Positions 36,380-45,855 are shown, counted from the first letter of the stretch. The stretch: DNA of 64,000 nucleotides from Brumimicrobium ulvae (GCF_947504225.1 NZ_CANNGT010000012.1:1-64000), one strand, 5' to 3'. Notes: generated by a model from the letters alone, not told the origin. Numbers and translations: made by a program.

Positions 36380-37426
36380 ATGAAAAATATGAGTTTTCTC
36401 AATAGAAATCTAACCCTTTGGATTTTTGTTGCCATGGCAATTGGTGTTGGAATTGGTTATTTCGTTCCAACTTTTCCTGATTTTGTAAATTCTTTAAGCA
36501 GTGGTTCAACGAATATCCCTATCGCAATTGGATTAATTTTAATGATGTATCCTCCGCTTGCCAAAGTGAATTATAAACTCTTACCCAAAGTTTTTCGCAA
36601 CACAAAAATTCTATCCATTTCCCTTTTGTTGAATTGGGTGATTGGACCAATTTTAATGTTCACTTTGGCCATTATATTCTTACATGACTATCCAGAATAC
36701 ATGGTCGGATTGATTTTAATTGGGTTGGCCCGATGTATTGCAATGGTCATGGTTTGGAATGATTTAGCAGAAGGAAGTAGCGAGTACGGTGCTGGACTGG
36801 TGGCGCTGAACAGTATCTTCCAGGTTTTCGCGTATAGTTTTTATGCGTGGATTTTCATTACAATTTTACCTCCTTATTTCGGATTCGAAGGGGCAATCAT
36901 TGATATTTCGATTGCTACAATTGCCGAAAGTGTGGCTATTTATTTGGGAATTCCATTTTTGATGGGAATTTTGAGTCGACAAATACTCATCAAACAAAAA
37001 GGCGAAAAGTGGTTCACAGAAAAGTTTATTCCTGCGATATCTCCACTCACATTGATTGCTTTATTGTTCACAATAGTCATCATGTTTTCACTTAAAGGAG
37101 AACTCATTGTAGAAATTCCAATGGATGTTGTGATTATCGCCATCCCATTGATTCTTTACTTTACCCTAATGTTCTTCATCAGCTTTTTCTTTACCAAAGC
37201 CATGGGAACTTCCTACGACAAAACCGCTTCCGTTGCGTTTACCGCGGCAGGGAATAATTTCGAATTGGCCATCGCAGTTTCTATTGCTGTTTTCGGATTG
37301 AACTCCGGACAAGCCTTCGCTGGAGTAACTGGACCTTTGGTTGAAGTGCCAGTATTGATCGCTTTGGTAAAAGTTTCTTTATGGATGAAAAAGAAGTTCA
37401 AACCAATAAATGAAATGATGAATTGA
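36380..37426 (+). CDS. acr3: Acr3-family arsenite efflux transporter
   Basis: 348-aa arsenite/H+ antiporter of the Acr3 (BASS superfamily) with about ten transmembrane helices. Conserved segments include [20 protein letters not shown] in the first repeat, [18 protein letters not shown] around the conserved Cys, and [18 protein letters not shown] near the end. It pumps arsenite formed by the neighbouring arsenate reductase out of the cell, completing the resistance operon. Confidence 0.95.
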   Translation: MKNMSFLNRNLTLWIFVAMAIGVGIGYFVPTFPDFVNSLSSGSTNIPIAIGLILMMYPPLAKVNYKLLPKVFRNTKILSISLLLNWVIGPILMFTLAIIFLHDYPEYMVGLILIGLARCIAMVMVWNDLAEGSSEYGAGLVALNSIFQVFAYSFYAWIFITILPPYFGFEGAIIDISIATIAESVAIYLGIPFLMGILSRQILIKQKGEKWFTEKFIPAISPLTLIALLFTIVIMFSLKGELIVEIPMDVVIIAIPLILYFTLMFFISFFFTKAMGTSYDKTASVAFTAAGNNFELAIAVSIAVFGLNSGQAFAGVTGPLVEVPVLIALVKVSLWMKKKFKPINEMMN

Positions 37427-37431
37427 TTTTC

Positions 37432-37546
37432 TTTGGGCGTTCCCCAGACGATTCATTTCCGTAAACTACAATGAATGTCTGCGTCGGGCTATCCGCTATA
37501 TCTCTGACAAAAAAAGTCAGAGGATGCCGCTCTTATCCCTAACGCA
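37432..37546. mobile_element. MITE-like GGGCGTT element
   Basis: The element starts TTTGGGCGTTCCCC and ends TATCCCTAACGCAAA; these ends are imperfect inverted repeats. Inside are GTCGGGCTATCCGCTATAT and a perfect hairpin CTCTGAC-A7-GTCAGAG (37502-37522). I recall similar ends and the phrase 'ATCCGCTATAT...GCCGCTCTTATCCCTAACGC' from intergenic DNA of many Bacteroidota (memory, not checked). No coding capacity. Confidence 0.7.
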
Positions 37547-37649
37547 AAAAAACGACCTTCTACTTTGGTGTTAAGCCGCTGTAAATCAAAGAGAAGATGT
37601 GTCATAAATAGGCTAAAGAAAAAATGTTATTTTTGATTGGAAGTAGAGG

Positions 37650-37679
37650 TTGGCTATGCGTAATGCGATTAGCCAATTG
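37650..37679. repeat. inverted repeat upstream of the toxin-antitoxin genes
   Basis: TTGGCTA and TAGCCAA flank GCGTAATGCG, about 90 nt before the antitoxin start and upstream of its promoter. It could be a binding site, but this is weak. Confidence 0.4.
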
Positions 37680-37712
37680 TCATCCGTCACCACAGCAAAA
37701 GTGTATTAAAAC

Positions 37713-37743
37713 TTGTTTTAGAACTAATAATGTAATAACTTTG
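37713..37743 (+). promoter_or_regulatory. promoter of the mazEF-type operon
   Basis: TTG (37713-37715), a 20-nt spacer and TAACTTTG (37736-37743), 21 nt before the ATG at 37765. Confidence 0.6.
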
Positions 37744-37764
37744 TACTTACGAAATATTTATATT

Positions 37765-38010
37765 ATGGAGATTTCAATTATAAAAATAGGTAATTCAAAG
37801 GGCTTTAGAATACCTAAGGCCATTTTAGAGAAATATAATATTTCTGATAAAATTGAATTGATTTTTGAAAAAGGACAGATTATTCTTAAACCCATTAGTG
37901 AGCCTAGAAAAGGATGGGATGAAGCATTCAAAAAAATGAATAAGGAAGGTGAAGATCACCTTTTTTTTGAGGATGTTTTTGAGGATGAAAACTTCGACGA
38001 ATGGAATTAG
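37765..38010 (+). CDS. MazE/AbrB-type antitoxin
   Basis: 81-aa antitoxin. The N-terminal half is a SpoVT/AbrB swapped-hairpin DNA-binding domain (IIKIGNSKGFRIPKAILEKY, then IELIFEKGQIILKP), and the C-terminal part is acidic (FFEDVFEDENFDEW) for wrapping the toxin. It overlaps the toxin gene by 10 nt, the classic coupled antitoxin-first order, and should autorepress the promoter upstream. An upstream in-frame ATG at 37624 lies before the promoter and is not used. Confidence 0.93.
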   Translation: MEISIIKIGNSKGFRIPKAILEKYNISDKIELIFEKGQIILKPISEPRKGWDEAFKKMNKEGEDHLFFEDVFEDENFDEWN

Positions 38011-38324
38011 AACAATACGACATCATTTTAGTCAATTTAGATCCAACCTTAGGCAGTGAGATAAAGAAAACAAGACCGTGTGTAGTTATTTCTCCTAATG
38101 AGATGAATGATAATTTGCGAGCAATTACGATTGCACCAATGACAACGAAAAGCAGAAAGTATCCAACTCGAGTGAAAGTTAAACACAATAAACAAATTGG
38201 TTGGGTGGTAATTGATCAGATTCGAACAATTGATAAAACGAGGGTCATTAAAAATCTCGGGGCTCTGTCGGAAAATGAAGTATTATTGTGTAAACAAGTG
38301 ATACGAGAAACATTTGTCGATTAA
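38001..38324 (+). CDS. MazF/PemK-type endoribonuclease toxin
   Basis: 107-aa toxin of the MazF/PemK family that cleaves mRNA at specific short sequences. Family motifs visible are DIILVNLDPTLGSEIKKTRP (loop with the conserved basic residues), CVVISPNEMN, TIAPMTTKS and VVIDQIRTIDKTR. It is intact in length and overlaps the antitoxin gene. Cleavage sequence cannot be predicted. Confidence 0.94.
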   Translation: MELEQYDIILVNLDPTLGSEIKKTRPCVVISPNEMNDNLRAITIAPMTTKSRKYPTRVKVKHNKQIGWVVIDQIRTIDKTRVIKNLGALSENEVLLCKQVIRETFVD

Positions 38325-38346
38325 TTAAAAGAAAACAAATCATTCA

Positions 38347-38742
38347 ATGAGTAAACTCCAAACCTTCTTAGATGAATTGACGGATGCTGAATTAGTGAGT
38401 TTTTACAACTACCGCTATGAACAATTTATGAAATCGTCAAAAGTTAAAATTGATTCAGAATTAATTAAAAGAGGGATACAAAAAGAAGATTTTGATCATT
38501 ACAGAGTTGATATTTTAACCAATACAGAAGAGAGATGTCCACAATGTGGATCTCAAAAATTTTACAACTCAAAAGAAATAGAAACAGTAACCTATTCAGT
38601 AGCAAGCATAGATTTAGAAGTTGATTATAAAACATGCTTGATATGTCTTTATTCAGAAGATAAATCCGAGAACAGAGAAACGCATAGGCGAGTTGGGGTT
38701 TTTGGTTTTATACGTGCTTTGTTTTATCAGAAAAAGAAATAA
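38347..38742 (+). CDS. small protein with zinc-ribbon
   Basis: 131-aa protein with a helical N-terminus (ELTDAELVSFYNYRYEQF) and two CX2C pairs (ERCPQCGSQKF and KTCLICLYS) likely to bind zinc, then a basic C-terminus (FIRALFYQKKK). No family recognised. It begins 22 nt after the MazF toxin gene, so it may be co-transcribed with the toxin-antitoxin pair; a functional link is conjecture. Confidence 0.72.
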   Translation: MSKLQTFLDELTDAELVSFYNYRYEQFMKSSKVKIDSELIKRGIQKEDFDHYRVDILTNTEERCPQCGSQKFYNSKEIETVTYSVASIDLEVDYKTCLICLYSEDKSENRETHRRVGVFGFIRALFYQKKK

Positions 38743-38818
38743 TTAGATTAATGATTTTAAACATTCCCATTTCTAAAACCCATCAAAAATCCTAACTTTA
38801 CCTCCAAACTCCCAAATT

Positions 38819-40234
38819 ATGAAACGTCGCGACTTTTTCCGTAATACCTCCTTAACCGCTGCTGGATTCGCAATTTCACCTTTGCTGTTTTCAGCAGACG
38901 AGAACACAACATTAGCACTTTCTGAGTTAAAAAACGAAGCCAAAAATATCATTTTTATGGTTTCTGATGGAATGAGTGTCGGTACCTTGACCCTTGCGGA
39001 TATGTACGCGCAATCGGCGATGGGAAAACACACAACGTGGGTAGAAAACTACAAAAATGGGCGTTTTAAAAGGGCGATGATGGACACAGCTTCTGCGAGT
39101 TCACTGGTGACAGATTCAGCAGCGGGAGGTTCAGCGTGGGGCGGAGGAGTTCGCGTGCCCAATGGAACATTAAACGTTGGGGCAAACGGAGAACAGTATA
39201 CACCCATCTTGCAGAAGTTCAAAAAAGAAGGAAAGAAAGTGGGATGTGTAACCACTGTTCCGATTACACACGCTACGCCAGCATCTTTTTGTGTGAACAA
39301 TGAAAGCCGAAGGAATCAACCTGAAATAGCAGAACAATATGCAGAACTAAAGTTCGATGTGATGATGGGAGGTGGAGATCAATACTTCTCAGCCGATAAA
39401 CGAGAGGACAATAAAGATGTTTATAGTCAGTTTGTTAATGCCGGTTATGATGTCGTGAAAACTAAATCAGCATTGAAAAATATACTGACTTCAGACAAAC
39501 CGCTTTTAGGTGTTTTTGATGATGATCCTTTGCCGTATACGATTGACCACATGAGTGATGAAGGTTTACAGAATACCATTCCAAACATTGTCGAAATGAC
39601 TGCCGCCGCCATTGAAAAAATGAAAAATCACCCTGAAGGATTCGTACTTCAAGTAGAAGGAGGAAAAGTCGACTGGGCAGCACATGCTAATGATGCTCCA
39701 GGATTAATCAATGACCAAATTGCTTTTGACCAAGCATTACGTGTAGCTTTAGATTTTGCAATAGAGGACAAAAACACTCTCGTGATTGTGACCACAGACC
39801 ACGGGAACGCCAATCCAGGTTTATTTGCAGGACGAAAGGCCGATGAGAATTTCGCTCGTTTTAGAGCAATGAAGCAAAGTAATACATGGGTGATGGACCA
39901 ATTAACACCAAACCTTTCCTCTGCTCAATTAATTGATATGGTTGAAAATGCTCAAGGTTACGCAATGACTTCTGATGAAGCAGGAACTATTATTGACCAT
40001 ATTAAAGGATTGGACGAAGAGCAAATAAAAGATTACTACAAACAACCCTTCGAGAAATACGCTCAAATCCAGAAGAAATACACGAACGTCGGTTTTGGCG
40101 ATATGCACCATTCCGCCGATTTTGTAGAATGCGCTGCTTTTGGACCAGGAAGTGAATTGTTACCACCGTTGATCAAGAATACTTTTTTGCATAACATGAT
40201 GCTGAAAGCGGTAGGAATTACGAATTACGAATAA
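38819..40234 (+). CDS. alkaline phosphatase
   Basis: 471-aa phosphomonoesterase of the alkaline phosphatase (PF00245) family. The N-terminus MKRRDFFRNTSLTAAGFAIS is a twin-arginine-type signal (RRDFF), so the folded enzyme is probably exported by Tat. The metal site includes Asp50 (MVSDGMS), nucleophile Ser100 in VTDSAAGG, and TTDHGNANPG later. It releases phosphate from organic esters in the periplasm or outside. Monocistronic; no PHO-box was identified. Confidence 0.94.
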   Translation: MKRRDFFRNTSLTAAGFAISPLLFSADENTTLALSELKNEAKNIIFMVSDGMSVGTLTLADMYAQSAMGKHTTWVENYKNGRFKRAMMDTASASSLVTDSAAGGSAWGGGVRVPNGTLNVGANGEQYTPILQKFKKEGKKVGCVTTVPITHATPASFCVNNESRRNQPEIAEQYAELKFDVMMGGGDQYFSADKREDNKDVYSQFVNAGYDVVKTKSALKNILTSDKPLLGVFDDDPLPYTIDHMSDEGLQNTIPNIVEMTAAAIEKMKNHPEGFVLQVEGGKVDWAAHANDAPGLINDQIAFDQALRVALDFAIEDKNTLVIVTTDHGNANPGLFAGRKADENFARFRAMKQSNTWVMDQLTPNLSSAQLIDMVENAQGYAMTSDEAGTIIDHIKGLDEEQIKDYYKQPFEKYAQIQKKYTNVGFGDMHHSADFVECAAFGPGSELLPPLIKNTFLHNMMLKAVGITNYE

Positions 40235-40244
40235 GAGAATTACG

Positions 40245-40275
40245 AATTATGTACTTTGTACTTCCCTAAATAAGT
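40245..40275. repeat. short dispersed phrase downstream of alkaline phosphatase
   Basis: GAATTATGTACTT followed by TGTACTTCCCTAAATA recurs in shorter form at 28904-28928. Further along (40336-40385), ATCTGCGTTCGTAGATCCG and ATCTGCGTGCC repeat a phrase I recall as common in intergenic DNA of Bacteroidota. Confidence 0.45.
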
Positions 40276-40431
40276 ACTTTACTCTCTGCGAAACTTTTCG
40301 CAACCTTTGTTGACTTTGAGGTTTATAAAAAATAAAAAATCCGTAAAAATCTGCGTTCGTAGATCCGTGTTATCTGCGTGCCAATCTCCAGTTTCGCTAT
40401 TTACTAAACTTATAAATTTATCAGTACAATA

Positions 40432-41094
40432 TTAATTTTTTGGATTTATAGGAAATAAAACCTTCACATTGAAATGGGAGCGTTTTGAGCTAAAGTTTAA
40501 ATGATTTTTATTATCTATATACTCGGCATCTATTGTATTTATAAAGCCCATAGTATAACCCGCTTCAAACCCAACAAAGTAGTTGTTTTTAAAATTTAAA
40601 TCATAACCGAACCCAAAAGTTAGAAAAGGGAAGACACCTCCAATATTGTTTACGGAATATTTCGTGCCGCCGAATTTTGAGCCACTCCCACTTATTTCTC
40701 CACCTTGCTGAATCATTATTTTTGTACCTAAAAATAGATTTAGGAGGTGCTTTTTTTTACGATCCAAAGGCAGTGAATAATGGTAATAAACAGGGAATTT
40801 AAAGTGAGAAAACGAAGCGTAAACTCCAACACCGTCAAGTATGAGGTTGGTTCGAGTAGAAGCCAGTTCTAATCCATAAAGCAACGCGGAACTCTCTGAA
40901 AAGTGGGTTTTTAAATTTAAGCCTATGCCTAGCCCGAATGAAAAGTTGATTAGATTTTCACTTTTAAATCTAACGGATTCTGCTGGGGAAAGGTATTCCA
41001 AAGTCATAAATGCTGTAGTTTTTTTCTTTTCTTGACTAAATAATGGCGCCACAATAATGAAAGAAAATAAAATGAGAACGGTTCGTTTATGCAT
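40432..41094 (-). CDS. putative outer-membrane beta-barrel protein
   Basis: 220-aa exported protein with a signal peptide (1-20), then about eight to ten amphipathic strands with many aromatic residues (LTFGFGYDLNFKNNYFVGFEAGY) and a final strand (HFNVKVLFPINP). This resembles PorT/OmpA-like barrel proteins (porin superfamily, outer membrane protein beta-barrel domain) of Bacteroidota. Monocistronic; function unknown. Confidence 0.78.
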   Translation of the reverse strand: MHKRTVLILFSFIIVAPLFSQEKKKTTAFMTLEYLSPAESVRFKSENLINFSFGLGIGLNLKTHFSESSALLYGLELASTRTNLILDGVGVYASFSHFKFPVYYHYSLPLDRKKKHLLNLFLGTKIMIQQGGEISGSGSKFGGTKYSVNNIGGVFPFLTFGFGYDLNFKNNYFVGFEAGYTMGFINTIDAEYIDNKNHLNFSSKRSHFNVKVLFPINPKN

Positions 41095-41262
41095 GATCTT
41101 TTAATTAATCACTGTAAACGGGAATAAAGAGGAAATATTTGCAAACACACCTTTTGGATTTACTCCTTTTCTTTTTTTAAGTAATTACAGTATATAAAAC
41201 TATCCCTTGAAATGCGGTTTTTTTATAATACTTAAAGCCACACCTTCAAAAAAACAGAATTG

Positions 41263-41742
41263 TTAAAAATTAACTCCAATTCTTTTATAAATAAAGTGCA
41301 TCAACCAAGCTGGACCGATGAGTAAAAACTGAATATCTTTTAAAAATGAAGGTTTTTTTCCTTCGATTTTATGTCCATAAAACTGACCTATCCAGGCGAG
41401 TACGAATACGATTAGTGCAATTCCCCACAAAGGGAAGCAAGAACAATGAAGTAGTAATTCAGAGATGTATAAACAAGTTGAAATGAAAAGCAACATTCCA
41501 ATTGAGACTGGAACAGACAAAGAAAGGTAATAGAAAAAAACGGGAATCATGATTAGAACCGCCCAGTTTGAAAAGAAATAATCACCAAATAGATCAATTA
41601 AAACCTCATTTGGGATTGAGTATAACAAAGCTACAATCGCCCAAAATATTAAGGGGACACATATCCAATGAATCAACTTATTGGTCGAATTGCGGTGACT
41701 TTCACTGTATTCGTCGAGAAGTAGTTCTAACTTTTTACTCAT
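41263..41742 (-). CDS. Mpo1-like (DUF962) membrane protein
   Basis: 159-aa integral membrane protein of the Mpo1/DUF962 family. The N-terminal LLDEYSESHRNSTNKLIHWI matches the family start, with a conserved His, followed by three or four helices and a C-terminal HKIEGKKPSFLKDIQFLLIGP. In yeast Mpo1 is a dioxygenase acting on 2-hydroxy fatty acids; a role in lipid metabolism is an inference. It follows the small gene at 41757 by 14 nt. Confidence 0.9.
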   Translation of the reverse strand: MSKKLELLLDEYSESHRNSTNKLIHWICVPLIFWAIVALLYSIPNEVLIDLFGDYFFSNWAVLIMIPVFFYYLSLSVPVSIGMLLFISTCLYISELLLHCSCFPLWGIALIVFVLAWIGQFYGHKIEGKKPSFLKDIQFLLIGPAWLMHFIYKRIGVNF

Positions 41743-41756
41743 TCCTAAAAGTTTAG

Positions 41757-42068
41757 CTAATTACTTTTTATTTTTCTTTTGAAAAGTCCATTGCCAATAA
41801 AAATAAGGGAAAATAGGCAGAAAAGAAGATATTCAGCGGTAATACGATCTGTGATTCCCCACCATGCCCAACTTGGAAAAGGCAATGTAAAAGGAGATTG
41901 ATTATAAACGAATTCATTCTTTTTTAAAGTATAAGCTGTGAAACCATCAGCAGGATGTAAAAGCGTTTCGGCTTGTAAACCGCGTAAGCTATCACCTTGT
42001 CCAAGTGAATTGAAGAACAATAAAAATAATGATCCGACAAGTAGGGCTTTCCGTATCAACCTATTCAT
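41757..42068 (-). CDS. small exported or membrane protein, perhaps truncated
   Basis: 103-aa protein with a signal peptide (1-24) followed by LRGLQAETLLHPADGFTAY and a tryptophan-rich segment (FPSWAWWGITDRITAE), then abruptly a hydrophobic helix (about 81-95) and a basic tail (KRKIKSN). The middle looks like the beginning of a longer beta-barrel-type protein, so the gene could be a remnant with a new C-terminus. No family recognised. It lies 80 nt after the DUF3999-like gene. Confidence 0.6.
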   Translation of the reverse strand: MNRLIRKALLVGSLFLLFFNSLGQGDSLRGLQAETLLHPADGFTAYTLKKNEFVYNQSPFTLPFPSWAWWGITDRITAEYLLFCLFSLIFIGNGLFKRKIKSN

Positions 42069-42148
42069 TTTGAGTGAGGTATATTGTGTGCTAAATTTAC
42101 ATTTTTATTTTAAAATACTTATTTTTGAATGACTATTTATGGTTTGCT

Positions 42149-43378
42149 TTATTTTTTCTGAATCATTTTTAATGAGAATCCACCCAATAATAAGATGATA
42201 ACTCCCATTGTTATCCATAGCCAAGCTTTGTTTTTGAAAAGTGGTTCAATAATCGAAGATTGATCTTTTTTAATATTGATTTCCTGGCCTATTTTTAGGG
42301 ATGAAATAACGGAAGGAATTTGATCAGCAAATTGTTGAATATCATAGGTTGGAGCTTTTGCTTTTTGATTTCCGTAGCATAAAAAGTATCGTGCTGGAGT
42401 GGTAAACCGAGCGACTAATTTATGGGAATAGCCGCTGACCTGTATAGAATCAATTTTAAGTGCTTGATTATCGTGATTGTGAACGATGATTTTTAATTGC
42501 TTTAGGGTAGTGCTCTTAAACGAAAGTTCATTTTCAGTTAACGAGTTCAAAGTCCCAGAGCTTAAGACACCGTAATTATAAATCCAACCTTTTTCGGTTT
42601 TTGTACTATCGATTAGATATTTGATAGTCACTGGACGATGGTAGTCAATAGCCTCTTGGACATCAATTTTAATTCGACTGGCCCTAACAGGTGTTGTCAT
42701 TTCAACATCGATTTCTGTTTGTTTGTTCTGTTTGTTCTCTTTGATTTCAAGTTTTTTAATGGTAAGATGTATTAATTCACCCGCTATTTTTTCGTGTTGT
42801 GCAATGCTTGCATTAGACAATGCTGGCCTTACTTTACTGCGAATATGTAATCGGTAATAACGAAATTTTGAACTTGGAAAACTGAGTTGTGTAAATTGAA
42901 AATCGGTAAACGCATTTCGAATGGACATAATTCGGTAATCTTTGAGAACCGTAAACCATTCATTTTGATCTTGACTTCCTTCTAATTTGACTTTCCAATC
43001 GAAATTTTGTTGTATGAAGTCCAGTTTTATTTGATTGATTGATGCTACACTTGGGAGTTCAAAAGTAAAGTAATAGCCATTGTTGTTTTGAACTGTATTC
43101 AGCGTTTTAAATTCAACTTCTTGTTGGACTACTTTATCGCTACTGACCCTTAATAAATAGGGTGCTTCAATGGTGTCATTGCTCGCTGTAATGCCATATA
43201 TCCGTATGTCCTTTAAATTAGGAGTTGTCTTGCCAAATACTTCTTGTGGAAGACTAAGCTCATGCCATTGGTCAGAGAGGGAAACCAACTCACGTTTGTA
43301 AGTATACTCTTCCATTTGTCCATAGATGAATGAACTTGATAATAAGAAAAGTATAAATATTTTATTGATCATTTTCAT
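42149..43378 (-). CDS. DUF3999-like membrane-anchored protein
   Basis: 409-aa exported protein: signal peptide (about 1-20), a long beta-sandwich region reminiscent of DUF3999 (YYFTFELPSVASINQIKLDF, then SSKFRYYRLHI), and a C-terminal transmembrane helix (about 387-405) with QKK at the end. It overlaps the DUF2339 gene by 17 nt. DUF3999 proteins sit next to DUF2339 proteins in other bacteria too (knowledge of the pairing, not of function), so the two probably form one envelope complex. Confidence 0.85.
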   Translation of the reverse strand: MKMINKIFILFLLSSSFIYGQMEEYTYKRELVSLSDQWHELSLPQEVFGKTTPNLKDIRIYGITASNDTIEAPYLLRVSSDKVVQQEVEFKTLNTVQNNNGYYFTFELPSVASINQIKLDFIQQNFDWKVKLEGSQDQNEWFTVLKDYRIMSIRNAFTDFQFTQLSFPSSKFRYYRLHIRSKVRPALSNASIAQHEKIAGELIHLTIKKLEIKENKQNKQTEIDVEMTTPVRASRIKIDVQEAIDYHRPVTIKYLIDSTKTEKGWIYNYGVLSSGTLNSLTENELSFKSTTLKQLKIIVHNHDNQALKIDSIQVSGYSHKLVARFTTPARYFLCYGNQKAKAPTYDIQQFADQIPSVISSLKIGQEINIKKDQSSIIEPLFKNKAWLWITMGVIILLLGGFSLKMIQKK

Positions 43379-45722
43379 CCGAAATTATGTGTTTGTATTT
43401 ATTGTATAAATAGGAAATAACAAGTAAAAGCACACCCAAAGAGACAAAAACTGTGGTTTTTGCGATGGTATTCAGATGTGAAATGTCATACAGGAATAGT
43501 TTAACGAGGGTGATACCTAAGAGAATAATGGCGCCTATACGCAGGTGCTTTTTCTTCTTCCAAATCCCAAGAACAATTAAGAATAATGAATACGTTCCCC
43601 AAAGAATACTTAACCCAAATTTATTGTTTGTTTGAGCAAGGTCCATCCAATTGATCAATTCACTGCTGGCAATCCATATAGTAGTTGTGTGCAGTAAGAA
43701 TTCAAAAGCAGTTCGTAGATATTTTTGTTTCGGCTCTTGTCTTACGTATGTGTAACAGGCAAAGAGTGCAAAAGCTACAAAAGCAAAAGAAACATATCTA
43801 ATTCCGATATAGAATGCATTAATAGAATAATATTCTGCTAGATGCTGTGAAGTAAATGTGTTTCTTAATCTGCTCAAATCATAAAGCCCACTACTTAGAA
43901 AAACGATTATTGTTAAAACAATGAAGATTGTATTTGCTGTTCCTAAAAGTTTACTCTTTATTTTCTTGTGGTTCAAAAAAGAAAGTAATGAGGTAAAGAG
44001 CAAGGTGTAATTAATAGTCCAGATGCTTTTAAACTGCTTTAAGTCATAATTACTAAAATAGTCTATGATTTGTGCGTTCTCATCTTTAATGTTAATCATT
44101 GAGGCTGCATATCTTTGGTCCCAATAACAAGCAATCTCCATTCTTAAGGCTTGATAAAGCGTAAAAACAAAAAGGGAGGGTATCAGAATGGCAACAATGT
44201 TAAGTAATCCAGTGTGTTGATTTAGTGCTGAAGGAAATCGTTTGTTACGGTTCAAGTAAGTCATAAAGCCAAAAGACAGAATAACTAACACAGAGGTGAG
44301 GAAGTTGATATTGAATAGAGGGGTAATCGATGGTTTGAAATTTTCGACCGAATAAACCCTATATACTGTGGACCAATCATGGTTGATACTGAAAAATGCC
44401 AATAGCATGAGTGGGTAAGCCAGAACTTCGTATACCTGAACATTTTTAGTTCTTCCGATCCAAAAGAGCAACGCTGCTTCTCCTGCCCAAAGCATGGTCA
44501 CCCAATTTCCGTCCAATTGAATAGGAACAGCGATGGTCAAGAATATTAAAACGAGTCCCGAAACGAGATAAAAGAAATTTTTATCGGCTTGTTTTTTCTT
44601 GTAAATAATAACACTGATGATAAAATGAAGCACTGCATTGCATAAAGTGAACACACCCAATAATTCACTTCCTCCTGGGTGTTTGCTTAACAGATTAAAA
44701 CCAACTCCATAAAAAATAAAGGAGTTAAAAACCAGTAAGAAAATGTCAGAAAAGGCAAATCTTTCACTTTTTCTTAATTTGTAAACTAAAAACATGAGGT
44801 AAAAAAGCACAAAGAAAGCCAGTAGAAAAGCGATGGTCATTCCGAAGTGCTGATGGCTTTGATAGGCTGTTAAATACCATGTGATTAAAATCAACCAGGT
44901 TAAAGCAAATGAAGAATAGTAAAGCGCTTTCCAATATTTCTTAAAAGCAATAATCAGAATGCCAATGTTAATGATGAGCATATAGCTGAACAACATCTCT
45001 ATCTTTCCAGAGCCTTCACTCAGTAAGAATGGAACGGCATAAGCGCCTACAAGACCAATATGTGCAATAATTTGTCGGTTGTAATGAATTGCGGTAATGA
45101 CCGAGAATATTGTAAAAAACACCATCAGGGCGAAGGTCATCATCTGTGGAAACAAATCGTAAAAACCATAGGCTGCATAGGTAATGAAATACATAATTGC
45201 AATTGCTCCACTCACTAAGACAGCACTGAAACTTTCAAGGTTTTTCTTCAGTTTTATTCCAAATAACAACAAGCCAATTCCAGTAAAATAACCTAAGATA
45301 ATTCTTGTTAATGGGCTGATTAAATCATGTTCAATAGAGTATTTAGCACCTATACCAACTCCAATTATGAGTATCGCAATACCAATTTTATTGATGAGGT
45401 TCTCTCCGATAAATTTTTCAATGTCTTTTTTAATTCTTGGTGTAGCTTTTTGAGCTTCAGTTTTCTGCGAAGATTTGGTTGCTGACTGTTGTACCTTTTG
45501 ATCCTCATTATAAGACAGCTCTTTTTTACTTTCAGCAAACGGCTCTGGAGTTACCTCTGACTTGGCGAGTTCTTTTTCTGAACGATCCTCAAGACTTTTC
45601 GATTTTAATCTGTTGATTTCATTGCTTAGGTCGATTATTTCTTTCGAAAAAGCATCCTGTCTCTTTTGAAGTATTTCCAACTTATGAATAAGCTGATTTA
45701 ATTGGGCTTGATTTTCATTCAT
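43362..45722 (-). CDS. DUF2339-family polytopic membrane protein
   Basis: 786-aa membrane protein. The N-terminus has a coiled-coil (about 1-50) and a low-complexity charged linker (to about 120), then IGENLINKIGIAILIIGVGIGA marks the start of a hydrophobic core of more than 20 transmembrane helices. This is the DUF2339 layout. I chose the ATG at 45722 because the upstream in-frame ATG (45764) would put a hydrophobic stretch before the coiled coil. The partner gene, DUF3999-like, overlaps its end. Function unknown. Confidence 0.85.
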   Translation of the reverse strand: MNENQAQLNQLIHKLEILQKRQDAFSKEIIDLSNEINRLKSKSLEDRSEKELAKSEVTPEPFAESKKELSYNEDQKVQQSATKSSQKTEAQKATPRIKKDIEKFIGENLINKIGIAILIIGVGIGAKYSIEHDLISPLTRIILGYFTGIGLLLFGIKLKKNLESFSAVLVSGAIAIMYFITYAAYGFYDLFPQMMTFALMVFFTIFSVITAIHYNRQIIAHIGLVGAYAVPFLLSEGSGKIEMLFSYMLIINIGILIIAFKKYWKALYYSSFALTWLILITWYLTAYQSHQHFGMTIAFLLAFFVLFYLMFLVYKLRKSERFAFSDIFLLVFNSFIFYGVGFNLLSKHPGGSELLGVFTLCNAVLHFIISVIIYKKKQADKNFFYLVSGLVLIFLTIAVPIQLDGNWVTMLWAGEAALLFWIGRTKNVQVYEVLAYPLMLLAFFSINHDWSTVYRVYSVENFKPSITPLFNINFLTSVLVILSFGFMTYLNRNKRFPSALNQHTGLLNIVAILIPSLFVFTLYQALRMEIACYWDQRYAASMINIKDENAQIIDYFSNYDLKQFKSIWTINYTLLFTSLLSFLNHKKIKSKLLGTANTIFIVLTIIVFLSSGLYDLSRLRNTFTSQHLAEYYSINAFYIGIRYVSFAFVAFALFACYTYVRQEPKQKYLRTAFEFLLHTTTIWIASSELINWMDLAQTNNKFGLSILWGTYSLFLIVLGIWKKKKHLRIGAIILLGITLVKLFLYDISHLNTIAKTTVFVSLGVLLLVISYLYNKYKHIISDENDQ

Positions 45723-45855
45723 GCTTTTCCAATAAGTGAGTAATGATAGAATAAAAATAGTCAAATATGCTGAATGAACTATATTCTATGATTAGTAATT
45801 ATTGAATAGTTAAAATAATTATGATTTGAAATTGATATTAATCCTTCACAAGACG

